Assembly: GCA_002105175.1 (NCBI GenBank)
Contig: MCGE01000014.1
Location: 620,001 to 684,000 of the forward strand
Source of the DNA: Absidia repens
Taxonomy: Eukaryota; Mucoromycota; Mucoromycetes; Mucorales; Cunninghamellaceae
Reading direction: 5' to 3'
DNA length: 64,000 nt
Each line of letters begins with the position of its first letter. The stretch's first letter is position 1. The notes beneath the pieces were generated by a model that was not told where the DNA came from, did no database searches, and saw only the letters and a list, made by a program, of their open reading frames with translations. Below, piece by piece: positions 21,351-34,153 of this stretch. Made by a program: the position numbers and the translations under genes.

Positions 21351-22310
21351 TCTAAAAGGTGATAATAAAAGAAGAAGAAGAAAAAAAAAAAGACAACGAG
21401 TTTGAAATAAAAAAAAGGGGAAAAGAAAAAAAAAAGAAAAAAACGAATGGTAATAAAAAAAAAAAAGCGATTGTTTTAGGGTCTAAAAAAACCAAAATTA
21501 TATAATTAAACCTCCGCACGAGGTCGAATCGAATTGACGAAGATCACCACTCATCCAATATTCCTTCCGTAAAACCATTCTATCCCCGATTCAAACACCA
21601 ACATACACACGCACACACCGCTTTTTTGTAGTATATCATCATATCATGTACATATGACAGATTTACTGTTTAATTATTCTTTATTACACAGTGCTAAACC
21701 CATTTTTCATTGTTCTATTTGTCAAAATCTTCCTTTGATTTGATGTTCGGTGTTTTAAAGAGGACAATCAAACGGTCAAGGCGGATTGTTCACTGACATC
21801 AAAGTGACATCTTTACTATTTTTACACCCCCAATGAAAAAACAAAACGATAAAAACAGCAGTACAGGATGATCTTTTTTGTACTGACGATTTACATATCA
21901 TTATAAAAATTGCCTTGTCTTGACGCTGTTTCAACTTGAACCGTTCAGTAAACTAGAGTCAATACAGCTTGTTTTCTTTTCAAAAATAAAAATAAAAATA
22001 AAAAAGATAGTGTTGTTGCCAAAAATAAAAAAATGAAATCGCCATGAAACCTTGACAGCAAAAATTCAAAGTCATGTCAAACAAACAAGATCAGATAACA
22101 AAATATTGTATACTTTTTGAGTTTTATTAATATTTATTGATAAGGGATGAGAGATTTGGATAATAGAGTGTACGCGAACGGGGGGGGGATATGAACAAAA
22201 AAAAAGTATATAAATAAAAAAGTGTATGTTGATAATAGTATAAAGGGGTTGATAATAATAATAATAATAAATCCATAAGTATAAAGATCTAACTCACTAA
22301 CTAACTAAAA
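21351..22310. other. Intergenic, no gene seen
   Basis: Purine-rich DNA just upstream of the esterase-like start (21360-21470), followed by AT-rich sequence. An ATAATA microsatellite and the 3' flank of the CBS/PB1 gene lie near 22250-22310. No gene. Confidence 0.45.
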
Positions 22311-25196
22311 CTAACGGTATTGAGGCTTCATGCGAGAGATGACGAACACACCAAGGATGGCCACACCCAGAAAAGTAATAGCTGCAGGCAGGATCAATTC
22401 CTGTGGGATACCAGCGAATTCGATTGGTTCTTCTTTCTTGTTGTTGGAGTGCCGGCGTTTCGATTTCCGGGTTTTGATGTCTTCTTCCTGAGTCCCTTCA
22501 TCGAGCGAATCGTCCTCTTCCTTTTCTTCCTCCGTCACTATTCCACGTGCTGCTCGTTCGGTATCCGCATCCGCAGTACTTGCAGTATGCTGTTGTTCTT
22601 CCAAGTGTTGCTGCTGGCCATCGTCAGTTGTTGCAGATACAGCCGGTGTTGGTGTTACTGGACTGGTGGTAGTAGCAGTATTATCAACCGTATAACCATG
22701 AACCATAGAGGCTGCACCATTGGCAGTAGGTGCCATACTATCAACAACATATAGGATAATTCTGTTGTGCCCCATCTTACGAGCCAATTGCAAAGCATCA
22801 CCTACGTCAGAGTCTGATGTCATTAACACCTGGTCCTCTTCATCATCCACATACGAGATCGTCAGCCAATCCACACTTCCATCGTCTTGTTCTTTTCCAG
22901 AGGCAATCATATGGTCATGGATCATCTTGGGTCGCACCGTGTCCAAAACTTGTTGATAAGTAGGTTCGGTGATGGTAAAGCGGTGACTTTGTCCATTTGG
23001 CAGTTTGTATTTGAAAGCAATCCGATCGTCAGTTTCTTTACCGTGAGATGAATGACGAGATGGGTTATTGTGATGGTGGCGCTGGTGATGGTGAGACGAC
23101 GCGGTGGATTGATTGTCATCATTGTTGGCTACCATGCTTGCTGATTCATTGGGCGTGATTTCTGGGAAGTCATTCATCGTGGAATCTGGTGAGATTGCAT
23201 GCTTCGCACGGGGTTGGTGTGGAGATGCCTGGCGGTGATGTAATTGTTGCTGATGTTGCTGATGTTGGGAGGTAGTGAGTGATGCAGAGAGCGGATCGGA
23301 CAATTGTGATTCGGATTCAGTGTGTTCGTTTTCACCAAAGCTATCCCAAAAACGAGACCACATAGGACCTATCACAAAACAGAAATATCAATACTTTTGC
23401 ACATATCCACAAATGGCTATAAAGAAATAGGATTTTACCTTCACCATCACTGCCCTGAATACTGTTGATCTATAAATATAAGAGATCAATAAATAAATCC
23501 AATGGCACTATTTTTTTTTATTGGTTGATCATATTCATACCTGTTCAAGCGTAGCATACGTCAGTTTCAGAACATCCACAATGCCAACAATAGATCCTTC
23601 TTCCAATACAGGCAAATTCAAATAGTGACCATCTACAAAATTGGAACACAAAGGTTCAATTTATCAACGACAGATTATTCATTTGTTTAGGGGATGTAGT
23701 ATTACCATTCATTCGACGTAAGGCTTCCATAATAGTCGTTTGGGGGTCTGCACAATCAGGATTGGGAGTCATTACACGGACGACAGAGCAGTTATCTGGA
23801 GAGAGTCCGGCAGCAATCACACGAAGTACCTATTGCAAAAAGTATAAAACGTCAGCTACGGTATGTATTGAATCCCCCCCTCCCCTTCCGTCCACTGATT
23901 CAAATCCATCTGGGACTTACAATATCCTTTCTATTTGATTATACAAATCATAAAATGAAACATGTTAGAAATCTTTTACCTCTTATTTTCCTTTTGGCCC
24001 AGTTTTCCACTTACGTAGTAAAGATCCCAGCCAACCCTTCACGATCAGTTACAAGAACAGCAGTTGTATGGTGTTCTTTCATCAAACGAGCCACTTCACG
24101 GACATTTGTTTTCACATTGACTTCGGCAGGGACTGAGTCATCCAATACCGAATTAAGATCGGGACAAGACATACGATCGCGGAGAGCCTCCATATATTGC
24201 ACAAGTTGCACGGGACCACTGGACCATTCTCGTTCGACACCCTGCAGAGCATCGTATAGTTTTTGAGAAGATCCAAAAGCACGTTCCATCTTGTCCAAAG
24301 CCTCGTATAAGCACTTCGTGATATCCAATAGCCCAAAGATATCTCCTTCTTCATTACAAACAGGCTAAAAAATAAAATATAGAGTCAATCTTCAAATATG
24401 TCCCTGGTTTTTTCTCTACCCATTGTATTTTTAGTTTACTAAATGACGGAACCCACGGGACACCATCAGGTTCAGCGCATCAGTTGCGCTAGTATCAGCA
24501 GTTACACACATTGGCATTTTCGTCATAATATCAGCCACAGTCGTCGTCCTAAAACGGAACCATTGAGAAAAAAAAAAAAAAAAAGTGAGTGAATCATCGC
24601 TATTGAACCCTATCCAAATCCTTTCGATAATCAGAATTTTTTATGCCTTACCTTGGATCAATACCGTTAGCAGCCACCACCCTGTAAGCAATATCTTTAG
24701 CCTATAAGAAAAGAATGTTCATGATTAGTAAAGAAAAGGGTAGGATAAAACAACAAGATCGTGAATATTTTATTTTTTACCGTAAAGATTCCACTCAAGT
24801 GATCATTTTCATCCACCACCAAAACACAATCGCCCCGTTTAGCAGCCATAAGTTGAGAAGCTTCAATCACTAGCAAGTGTTCCTTTACCGTCAGAGCTTG
24901 TGTAGGTCGCAAAGCAGACACTGTTCCTGGTACCTTTCGTCCATGGCGTATTCCCCTACTATTGCTCTGTCGTTTCTTGGATAACTCTTGTTCCAGTTTC
25001 CTACGTATAGCCTAAATAGTACAAAGAAGAGGGAGAAACATTAAATAAATGGATGCCTTTTCTAAAAGCAATCGTTGTAAATACTTGCCTCATCTTTTTT
25101 GGACTGGCGCTGTCGACTACCAATGCTTGCCGTTTCAGAGGTATCAGCACGAGAGGAAACAACCGAAGGTAATCTTGATCGATGTTTTGTAGCCAT
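22311..25196 (-). CDS. Four-CBS, one-PB1 tail-anchored protein (Mug70-like)
   Basis: Ten minus-strand exons: 25089-25196, 24781-25011, 24652-24701, 24440-24548, 24015-24364, 23921-23930, 23706-23829, 23541-23632, 23439-23469, 22311-23368; 720 aa in frame. Four CBS motifs: residues about 55-130 (MAAKRGDCVLVVDENDHLSG), 130-195, 245-300 and 310-355 (LNLPVLEEGSIVGIVDVLKL). A Gln/His-rich linker follows, then a PB1 domain about 480-580 with the acidic OPCA motif SYVDDEEDQVLMTSDSDVGD. One C-terminal helix (about 695-717) is followed by MKPQYR. The layout is that of fission-yeast Mug70-type proteins. CBS pairs usually sense adenosyl nucleotides; PB1 makes heterodimers. The sixth exon is a 10-nt microexon supplying the conserved TKDI; intron 1 uses a GC donor. 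Confidence 0.9.
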
Positions 25197-25919
25197 TCGT
25201 TGGTGGTTAAGTAAGGTGTGACAGAAAAAAAAAAACGGAAAGAAAGAGAAAACGAGAGACAAGGGCAAGGTAATTTAAATGCGGAATTTGAATTAAAGGC
25301 GCGATCGTCATTGCACGAAACAAGCACATGCCTTGTTTTTACGTTATTTATTGTCCCATTCCCTATTTTTATCCTGCAGCATTGATTATTTATATTTCCA
25401 TAAAGACTAATGTTGCCTGGCTTATTGATGCTCACCTAGTTCGCTTTTTTTTATATTTATTTTTTTAGTGAGCATGCTTTTCAATCGTTCCTGTATGTGG
25501 AATTGAATTCCCGCAGTTTGTCGTTTGTCAGAGGCTTAGAGCCACTGTGAATGACGATAAAAATAAAAACACAGTGTATTCAAAAACCTAACCTATGGGC
25601 TAAAAAAAATAGACCTTCAGGGGCGCAAGGGCGCAAAACGAGTTACCATGGCATTGAAATGGGGAGGAAGACGAAATTGAGTTACAGACACACATCGAGG
25701 GTATAACGATGGCGAATAAACAGTGTGCCTGGAACGTGACTTTCTGTTGCACTTTATCTCAATTCAAACTCAAAACACATTAAGACGATTCTTTTTGCGA
25801 TTTGTAAGGGGTGGGAATGATTTTTGCAGTGACCTGTTAATGATAAACAACTAAAATTTTCTTGGTCTAGGTATTGGTCAACAGTAAATGTAAGTCTTTT
25901 ATAACCAGCGATTCTATAT
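25197..25919. other. Intergenic, no gene seen
   Basis: Promoter side of the CBS/PB1 gene; TTGAATTCCCGC motif at 25503-25514. An ACAGTGTATTC-type stretch occurs near 25570. No gene. Confidence 0.4.
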
Positions 25920-26680
25920 CACAGTAGGAGCCCATGATAACGATATCAACGGGAAAACGAAATTACATCGTTACTGTGGATATTGTCAGTATTCAGATGC
26001 GTGTATTATGCTATATATAGCAAGAGTGCAGCTTGAACCCTTCTTTTATTTTATTTTTGTTCATAGAAACGAGGCCACAGAAAATATTTCAAATCCCGAC
26101 CACGTGAAGTTTCTTTCGGTCTCTTTTTTTTTTTTTTTTTTTCGTTATTCAACTTCTATGAGGTAATGTTGAGCTTAGATTAGTGTTCGGACTAGTTTAG
26201 AAGGGGATTTAGCTCAGAGACTACAAAATGCATGGAAAACCCCTTCATTTTGGATTCAGGATTTAGAACCAACATATTAGCTTTTTGAAATCATTAGCTT
26301 AGTTTAGTGTTACTCTTTCAATAGTTTGTATTTTTATCTGAATAAAATGTGTCCTCTTTTACATTCTTCAACGAAAAATGTCCCATTAGCGTCTTTCATG
26401 TCGTGTGAATGTGATCTCTTTTCACTCTCACCAATTTAGTTCTACCGTTATACTTCAATAAAAGGCATTCCTTTATAGTCTTTTTCATATCTTGTACAAC
26501 ACATTAGATCACTTTTTACAGTGTACCCATAATATTAGTGCTAACTGCTCTTTAAATCTCACTTTATTTTTCCTCATTGTTCCTCCCTTATTATAGTGAA
26601 TCCTCCTTCAGTTTTAATATCTACCAATATGCTTCAATAAAATACACCTTTTTATTATCCAATCACTGACCTACCCTACA
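25920..26680 (+). repeat. Family A dispersed repeat, copy 3
   Basis: Head with ATTTCAAATCCCGACCACGTG near 26087-26107. The core at 26191-26275 has GAAGGGGATTTAGCTCAGAG and AAAACCCCTTCATTTTGG, giving a perfect GAAGGGG/CCCCTTC stem. The tail has AATAAAATGTGTCC and further sub-units ending in CTTCAATAAAA. An upstream AACGATATCAACGGGAAAAC stretch (about 25938-25957) is shared with copy 5. Ends are approximate. Confidence 0.72.
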
Positions 26681-27333
26681 ACATCTCTATTATAGTTTTT
26701 TTGTGAGTTTCTTAATAATTGTCCTTTAATTCACCTACTATGACCATGTAGCCGTTAATACAAGCTGTGATCGGCTCTTTTAAACTGAGCATACTGTGTA
26801 TATCCAGTGTATTATTTTCAATGGGCACAGTATAGTAAAAAAGCACATAAAAAATTTAAACAAAAGTTAGCTGGGTGTCATGGTACTGTTCACAAGGGTA
26901 CCAAAAGGCACTGGCATCCAATTCCATTTCATCAACCCCCCCACCATCCTGACACCCAATATATCATTATGGTGGAAGTGCTAAAGCTCTTGCGTCTTCA
27001 AAAAACGTTTCCTATTTTGAGAGTGTCCTGGGTCATGAAGTCTAAGACGGTTAAGAATTTAAAAAAATGACATCGATTGAGGTTTACTTTACATTTATTC
27101 TAAAATGTACCATACTATGATATCATGCAAGACATCCTTTACTTTCATAATTCCTTCCCTCATTTCAAAAACCATCCTATCATATCATATCATATCAGTG
27201 TGTTTATTGAATAAATAAATAAAGGGCAATATGTAAATATCACAGGCCAAAAAAAAAAGCGTATGCTAAAGCTACACTAACCAAATAAAAAACAAATGAC
27301 TAGCTAAACAACAATATAACGGCAAACGCTAGA
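26681..27333. other. Intergenic, no gene seen
   Basis: AT-rich; a CATAT-type pentamer repeat at 27177-27197. 3' flank of the acyl-CoA oxidase gene, with possible minus-strand poly(A) signals (TTTATT at 27203-27208). Confidence 0.4.
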
Positions 27334-30175
27334 CTATTTCTTGGCTTCACGTTCGGTCAAAGGTTTGATGTATTTGTCATGGTAAGCAGGGACGCCAGTG
27401 CTGTTGGGTGCAGTCAGGAGAGTTTCAAAGTAGGCTGGGTGTCAAAAAAAAAAAAAGTAATCAGTATGCCATTCTATCATTTCTTATTCCCCTATTGGGC
27501 TATATATCGGTGTTTGTTTACTTTGATAGATGTCACCATCATATTTGGCAATAGGGGCCTTGAGTACAAAATCGGGGAATCCCCAAGCATCCGTTAATCC
27601 AATGACTTGCGACCGTAAGCTTTTGTTGATCTATGAAGGGAAAAAAAAAAGAGGGAGATCATCAATTCCTAACCCATTGAACATAATGTTTGCATGAAAC
27701 TTACTTCCAAATAAAGCTTTTCAATGTCCTTGATTTGTTGAGGGGCCAAAAATCCTTCCTTGAAACCTTGATCGCTGTAAGTGTGGAGAGTGTGGAGACC
27801 CCATAGAATAGTCAACCGCTGCATGATGGCATACACACTCTTTTCGATATTAGCGGGTGCTTGAGGCAGGCCAAATTTGGTCACGTTCACCGAAAAGATA
27901 TAGGTAGCACAATGCAATTCCGCTACTCGCACTGATTCCAAAAGCAGATCATTGTGGCTGGATCCGTTCTTGAGACTTTCATTGATACTATTGAGCTAAT
28001 ATGTATATATTATATAAGTTGTCAATTCTATCTTTTTTGTTTTCCGAATGAAGCAGAATATGATGACTTACTCGTTTGACAAGAATGGCATTCAGAGCCT
28101 CTTCCACCAAAGAGGGATCCCGAGCACAAAGATTCACATCTGTCACATTCCAATTTTTCAAGGCCAACAAGCGTTTCGCATCGGCAATGTAATGAGAGGA
28201 AGATTTAAATTTGAGATCGGGGTAATCGTCGAACTCTAGTTTCTGTTCGAGGCGGTACAAAAGGAGTCGAGCAGCTTGTTGTAATAATACCACATTGTCA
28301 CCACCACCGGTTGTCTATAAAAATAAGAAGCTTGTAAAAAAAAAAAAAAAAGGAGCGTCGATTTTTTTTTGGGAGGGGGGAGAAAGGGATGCTTACCATA
28401 ACACCCCAGTCATTGGTGATGTGACCAATGGCGTTATAGGCAGAATAGGCATGTCCACCACAGCAACGACGACAAGTTTCCAAAATATCCGAGGCATACC
28501 AACCAGACAAACCCTTGATGCTTGCTGAGACAGCATGCATTTCACCCATATGATTCAGGTACACCAAAGGATCATCGATTTTGCCGCCCGAAGTGAGAAC
28601 GTCAAAATTATCGTTGATGTCAGTGGAGGCAGATTGCATCATGTACATGAATGAAATGGCAGGAATCAGCTTAACATAATGCGATTGGTAATCCATGATT
28701 TGTTGGTTTTTGGGTCCTTGGCGACGCACCACACCATATCTTGTGGCAATGTTCAGAGCTTGAGAAATCATTTGCGTGGTGACAATCAGCAGACTCAGTC
28801 TTTCGGGAATAAGTGTGGCTATAGAAAACAGAGAGTCGGTGAGACAAACCAATAGGTAACTTATTATTGTTGTTGTTGTTATTGAAATACTACTTACCAT
28901 ACATGACGGCTGGGTTGGGGGCAGGGTGAAAGGTACCATCACGATCCAAACTCACCCATTTGGCCAACATGTTAGATCGAGGAATACGAAGTTGTCGGAA
29001 TTGGATCCAGCCATTATCCACACCCTGATGGCCTGTATACATATGTAAAGGTTGAAACCGCTATTAGACTTTCCATAAACCTAGGATTGATATCCCGCTG
29101 CAAATATTACCAACTTTAGAGCCAATATCACCGACAATAACACCAGGCATTGTCTTTCCAGAAGTCTTTTCTCGTAATTGGACAACAAACCAATTCAGAC
29201 CAACATTTTTTCCATTGATGACAGTTTGGGAGATGACCACAGTATGGGTCGCCGTTTGAGAAGCAGCGCCAATATACCATTTTGTACTTGTAATAGTGGG
29301 AGATTCAATCACAAATTCATCCGAATTGGCATCATATGTGGCTACGGTTTCCAAGTCACGCAAAGCAGAGCTATGTCCAAGTTCAGTCTAGATAAATAAA
29401 ATATAAAAAAACAAGACGGAATAGAGAATGGTAAGATGCATGAAAGTGTAAACTTTTTTTATCACCCAACTTACCATGGCAAAACATCCAAATATACGAT
29501 AGTTGTCGATATCATCGTTCCATTTGTCTTGTTGTTCCTTGTTGCCTAACATGTTTACCACGTTTCTAAACAGAGAGTCATGGACAAAGAAACGCATACT
29601 AAAGGATTCATTGTACTGATTGGTGCATCGTGCAATTTCGTAGGCCAGTTCCTTGTCATATTTGCCACTGAGGAAGATTTGAATAACACGATGTATTTCG
29701 CACATTGTACTAACAATCATTAAAGGGAACCGTATTGATGAATTGATTAGTTTTTCTAAAAAAAAAGTATCACTTATTTCGAGCCATTAAATATGCTACT
29801 TACAATTCACGCATTTCAGCACGACTGATTTCTAAAAAGTTCTTTGGTGATTGTAATACCAGTTCAGGATCATCCTTGATAATTTCATATGCTTTTTTCT
29901 ATAAGAAAACGCCAAACAAAAAAATGAGGATTAGAGAATGATATTACTATGCCGAAAATTCTTACCTGAAGTTCATATTTCTTGTCACCACCAGCCCAGA
30001 ACCTAGCCAAAGCTTCAATATTGAATTCAGCAGCCGCACGTTCAGCAGCCATATCCTTAGGTGCTTGAAGTGACATAGAAGAAGGTGTAAAGTTCAGCTG
30101 ACTTTTGAGTTGTTCTAAACGAGCCAATGCAGCAGGAGCTTCAGGAGATTTGGAATCTTTCAAAGGAATAGTCAT
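27334..30175 (-). CDS. POX1: Peroxisomal acyl-CoA oxidase
   Basis: Ten minus-strand exons (29966-30175, 29804-29898, 29475-29709, 29111-29387, 28898-29032, 28397-28818, 28072-28314, 27705-27995, 27522-27630, 27334-27434) join in frame to 705 aa, the normal family length. It carries FAD-contact and fold segments such as FGCFAMTELGHSS, KWYIGAASQTATHTVV, LRIPRSNMLAKW and CRRCCGGHAYSAYNAIG, which includes the catalytic-glutamate/FAD loop region. It oxidises acyl-CoA to trans-2-enoyl-CoA with release of H2O2, the first step of peroxisomal beta-oxidation. The C-terminus is EREAKK, not an SKL-type signal; residues 19-27 (RLEQLKSQL) fit the PTS2 consensus. Confidence 0.96.
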
Positions 30176-31275
30176 TACTTGCGTGGAATGTGGCTAATGT
30201 GCAGATTGTGTAAATGTAGAGAAGTAAAGGAAAATAACCAAATAAGAAAAATCCAAAAATTTAAAAAAGAGAGTGTTTATAAACAAGCGTTGGAGAGAAA
30301 AAAAAAAAAAGAAGAGAAAGAAAGAATTAAGGGGCAAAAAGGGGAAACATATGCGAAATGGTTTAAACTCCGTTATTTTTCGATATATGCCATGTGAGCT
30401 TGGGGTCAGTCTTTGAGGGTAAAATTTTACTCATCCCAATTTGTGTGAATTAGGCTGGATAAACCTTTGTAAAATTAACACCACGTGAAAAACATACACT
30501 TTGTAGAGTCATACAAAAACCGCAATGGTCCCACCGCACAAAACTAAACCCCACTTTTTTCAACTCTTGCTTCCGTCAATCAGATTCTCATTGTTTAATA
30601 TCAAAAGAGGTCATAGTTTCATATATCAAGACGTAAAGGTATGTTCAAAAAAAATATCCAGTAGACAATGCACTGTATGGTATGGTTTTGAATATTCATA
30701 AACTACAGCACTTTGCTAATTGTAGGACGAAGGAGGGCTGGGGAATAGTTTAGCACATCATAACAAAGCATGGCGTAAGGTAATTTTTTTATGGGGTGCC
30801 TGGGAATGCATATAATGTAAGGTTTTTTCATGTGTACGTAGTTGAACGGTGGTGAAGCGTCCCCAAAGAAGAATGACAGGAACTTATATATACATAAACA
30901 GTAGTGTCGTCTCATACACAATGACGCGACAGCCTCTTATACCCGTTCGGAACTCCAGTTTCATATTCCTACTCCAGACTATAACCATATGAAGAGCTAT
31001 TTCCGCGGAGTGATCGACGATCTACTATCAAATTCGCACGAGTGTGCTGTAACATATAAATGCTAACATGTAATGGACAGACATAGTATTTTTGTTTTTG
31101 TTTTTTTCTGTTTTTTTCATCAAACGTACTTTATTAAATAATAATAAAAAATGTATCCCTCATAGCAAAATAAAATGTACTACCACAGTAGAAACAAAAC
31201 TAATTGGGGACGTAAAAAAAAAACAAATACACTACAAAAAAAATATGGGGAATGACTATGAAAACTAACATTTTT
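30176..31275. other. Intergenic, no gene seen
   Basis: Promoter of the oxidase gene (TTTAAACTCCG at 30362-30372; purine run at 30295-30330), then AT-rich DNA and the 3' flank of the RRM gene. No gene recognised. Confidence 0.45.
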
Positions 31276-33337
31276 TCAAGCACTGCTAACTAAAGGAGCA
31301 TCATTTTCGACTTTGCACTTTTGATCCAGAGATTCCGCTAAGCTGTTTTCATATTCAGGAGGAGAAGCCAATTCGGTATGAATCGGACCAGGTTGATGTT
31401 GTTGTTGCTGGGAAGGTGCAAAACCAAGCATTGTTTCAGGAGTGACGGGTAATTGTTCCTGTTGATAAGATTGCCGCTGCTGAGTAGGATGACCCAAAGT
31501 CACCGCCGTCATTGATTGATAATCGCACGGTGACGCCGATTTGAAAAGTCTTTTCCTTGCAGTTTGGTGTTTGAGTTTCTTTTGCGCGGGTGAGTCTGCA
31601 AAACGCAACTGTAATGCGGCAGATGATCCAGCAATCGACTTGCCATTGTACTTATCAATGATGGTGGCGGCGGAATAGCGATCGGTCAATCTAATTTTTG
31701 AAAATAATCATCCTCATAAGTATTTTCGATCCTCCCTTTCCCCTCCCCCTCCTCATCTCTTTGCTTCTATAATCGTTGTATTTAATACCTGGCAAATCCA
31801 ACACCACGACTTAGACCAGATTGAGGATCCCGTAAAATACGACTGGAGACAGTGTGGCATGGCAAGAACAACTCTTGGAGTTTCTATAAAATTTAAACGA
31901 AGTCAGACTTTTTCGCTTGATGATAAATAATGGAAAACAAGCATATATATATATATAATTATTATTCAAATAGTATTACCTGTTCGGTCATGTCCAAAGG
32001 TAGATTAGAAATATAAATATTTGTTGAAGTTTCGTCTTGAAGGTTTCGTAAACGAGAACTGAAGGATTCCTAAATAATAAGAAAAAACGTCAATTGGATG
32101 TTCCAAAGAAAACAGCGTACACTACAGCAACTATGAAATAAATAAACCTTACTTGTCCGATTTTAGCCAAAGAAGCTTGTAAACCATTCGTATTCAACAT
32201 ATCAATCGCCTTGAGACAATCTTCTTCATTTTCATACATAGCGAATCCGTAACCTTTGCATTCCCCTGATTTCTGATCCAAAATAGCCTTTGTTGAGATG
32301 ATGGAGCCGTATGTGCCACACAATTCCAAAAATGTTTCATCTGTCATTGAAGAAGCCAAACCACGAACATACATATTGTGTGAATGATACTGATGATTAA
32401 CTTGCTGCTGTTCTTGTAATTGCCGTTGGTACGCTTGTTGTAATTCCATATGTTCCTTTTCTTCTTGTTGTAATTCCAAGGTGGCGATTGGTGTTACCGA
32501 AGAAGAATCATGTTGCTGTGAAGGTATATGATGGTGATGTTGTTGCTGTTGTTGATGCGATGATACTGTTTTTTTTGTTTGATGGTGGTGATGCTCATGG
32601 TGTTGACATGCTGTATGCTGAGGCTGTTGTGGTGGAGCTTGTGGAGGAGCACCATTGTTTCCTTCGCCATTATTTGGTCGATCATATGGGCCGGGAAGAT
32701 ATTGTCGAGGAGGAGAACCGGGATGATGTTGTTGAGGATGGTGATATTGCTGGCCAGTCAATACGGGAGAAGATATATGCAAAGGAGGGAACCGTTGTTG
32801 ATGCTGATGCCCTGGAGGTGGGATCACATAAGTAGCATGCGTTGGTGGCGATAATGTGATATTGGCTCCTTGATAATGATAAGTTGGACTGAATGGAGGA
32901 CTGGATGGATTCATAGGAGGTGATTGAGGGTGTAAGACGGGTGAGCCAGGGTAGCTTTGATAACCAGCTGGAGAATAATCCGTATAATATTGGACAGAGA
33001 ATGGCGGACTGACTGGGTAAACATAAGCATAGTGATGAGGTTGTTGTGCTGGATGATGATGAGGTAATGGATGCGAAAGAGGAGAAGGACCAGTAGGTGA
33101 TACGTGTTGCTGATGAGGATCATTGGGATCAACCGGAGGCATAGAATTGACATCAACATAGTTGCCCACATAAGGAGGATAAGGAGGCGACGTAGGTGAT
33201 AATACGTTACCATTCTGATCAACTGTCAAAGGAATGACATGAGGTTGATAATAACGAGGGTGCTTGTTGTTGTTACTATTTTCATGGTCCATTACCGTTG
33301 CTACTGCTGATTTATTTGCATGAGCTGTACTGACCAT
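31276..33337 (-). CDS. Two-RRM RNA-binding protein, RBMS/MSSP type, with long Pro/Gln/His-rich N-terminus
   Basis: Exons 32153-33337, 31980-32069, 31789-31883 and 31276-31690 on the minus strand; 594 aa in frame. The first 315 residues are Pro/Gln/His/Tyr-rich and disordered. RRM1 (about 320-395) has RNP2 MYVRGL and RNP1 KGYGFAMY, RRM2 (about 410-490) IYISNL and RGVGFARL. STKAILD in RRM1 and SSRILRD before RRM2's RNP1 resemble animal RBMS proteins, which bind single-stranded AU-rich nucleic acid. The C-terminus is Gln-rich. Likely role: mRNA binding and stability; targets cannot be read from the sequence. A fungal paralogue of another double-RRM family cannot be excluded. Confidence 0.85.
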
Positions 33338-34153
33338 CGAAGAGCAATATCAGTAGATATATATATATATATCTATATCTATTATATATGTGGTTGAAAA
33401 GATAAAAGGAGTATAATGATATAGATATATGAGTATATAAATATATTGTATAGATATATATAAAAGGAGGGGTATGTGATAGAGAAAAAAAAAAGCGGAA
33501 GAGAGAAAGAAAGGCAGTTTTATTTATTTTTGTAAAAAAAAGGGAGCCTTTTTATAAAACGTCATCAAGCTCAACCAAGGTATCTCTTTTTTAGGACAAC
33601 CCCTCTTCTTCCCCTATATTTGGTACGATGTTCTTCCCTTTTTACATCCCATGTCAACATACTCTATTATTATTACTATCATATTAATATAATGCTTGTT
33701 TATGATTTACCGCTCAATCTCGTTTCATCCTTGTGTCTTCCCGTTAAGCTCATCGTTTGACACGTGGTTGCACACACTATCACACTATACATGCAACTTC
33801 ATTCCCTATCCATTTGTGAAAATAAAAGGTACCATCATATCTTTCTGCTGTATCTAAAAAAAAAATCAGTTTGCCTGCTACCGCAAGTCCCCTCAAAAAG
33901 ATATAAATAATCAGGACAATCTCATGTTATTTTTTAAAAATATTCTATTAGAAAATTTATCATGTATTTATAGCGAAATATGAGCTGTCAAGTATAATCC
34001 TCAGCGTCCTTAACAGTATTTGCTTTTTTGACACTGAACCTTGGAGACTCACCCATTGCATTTCTCTTTTTAAAACGCCGCCATCGAGTTTTTTTATTTC
34101 TAAAAAAAACATCTTTTTTTTTGCCTTTCTTTGCTTGCCCTCCTGCTTCCTAT
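33338..34153. other. Divergent intergenic region
   Basis: Between the RRM gene (minus) and the OCIA-like gene (plus). It starts with a TA dinucleotide-rich stretch (33355-33460) and has a CACGTGG at 33760-33766. A TTTTAAAACGCCGCC motif lies near 34069-34083. No gene. Confidence 0.4.
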
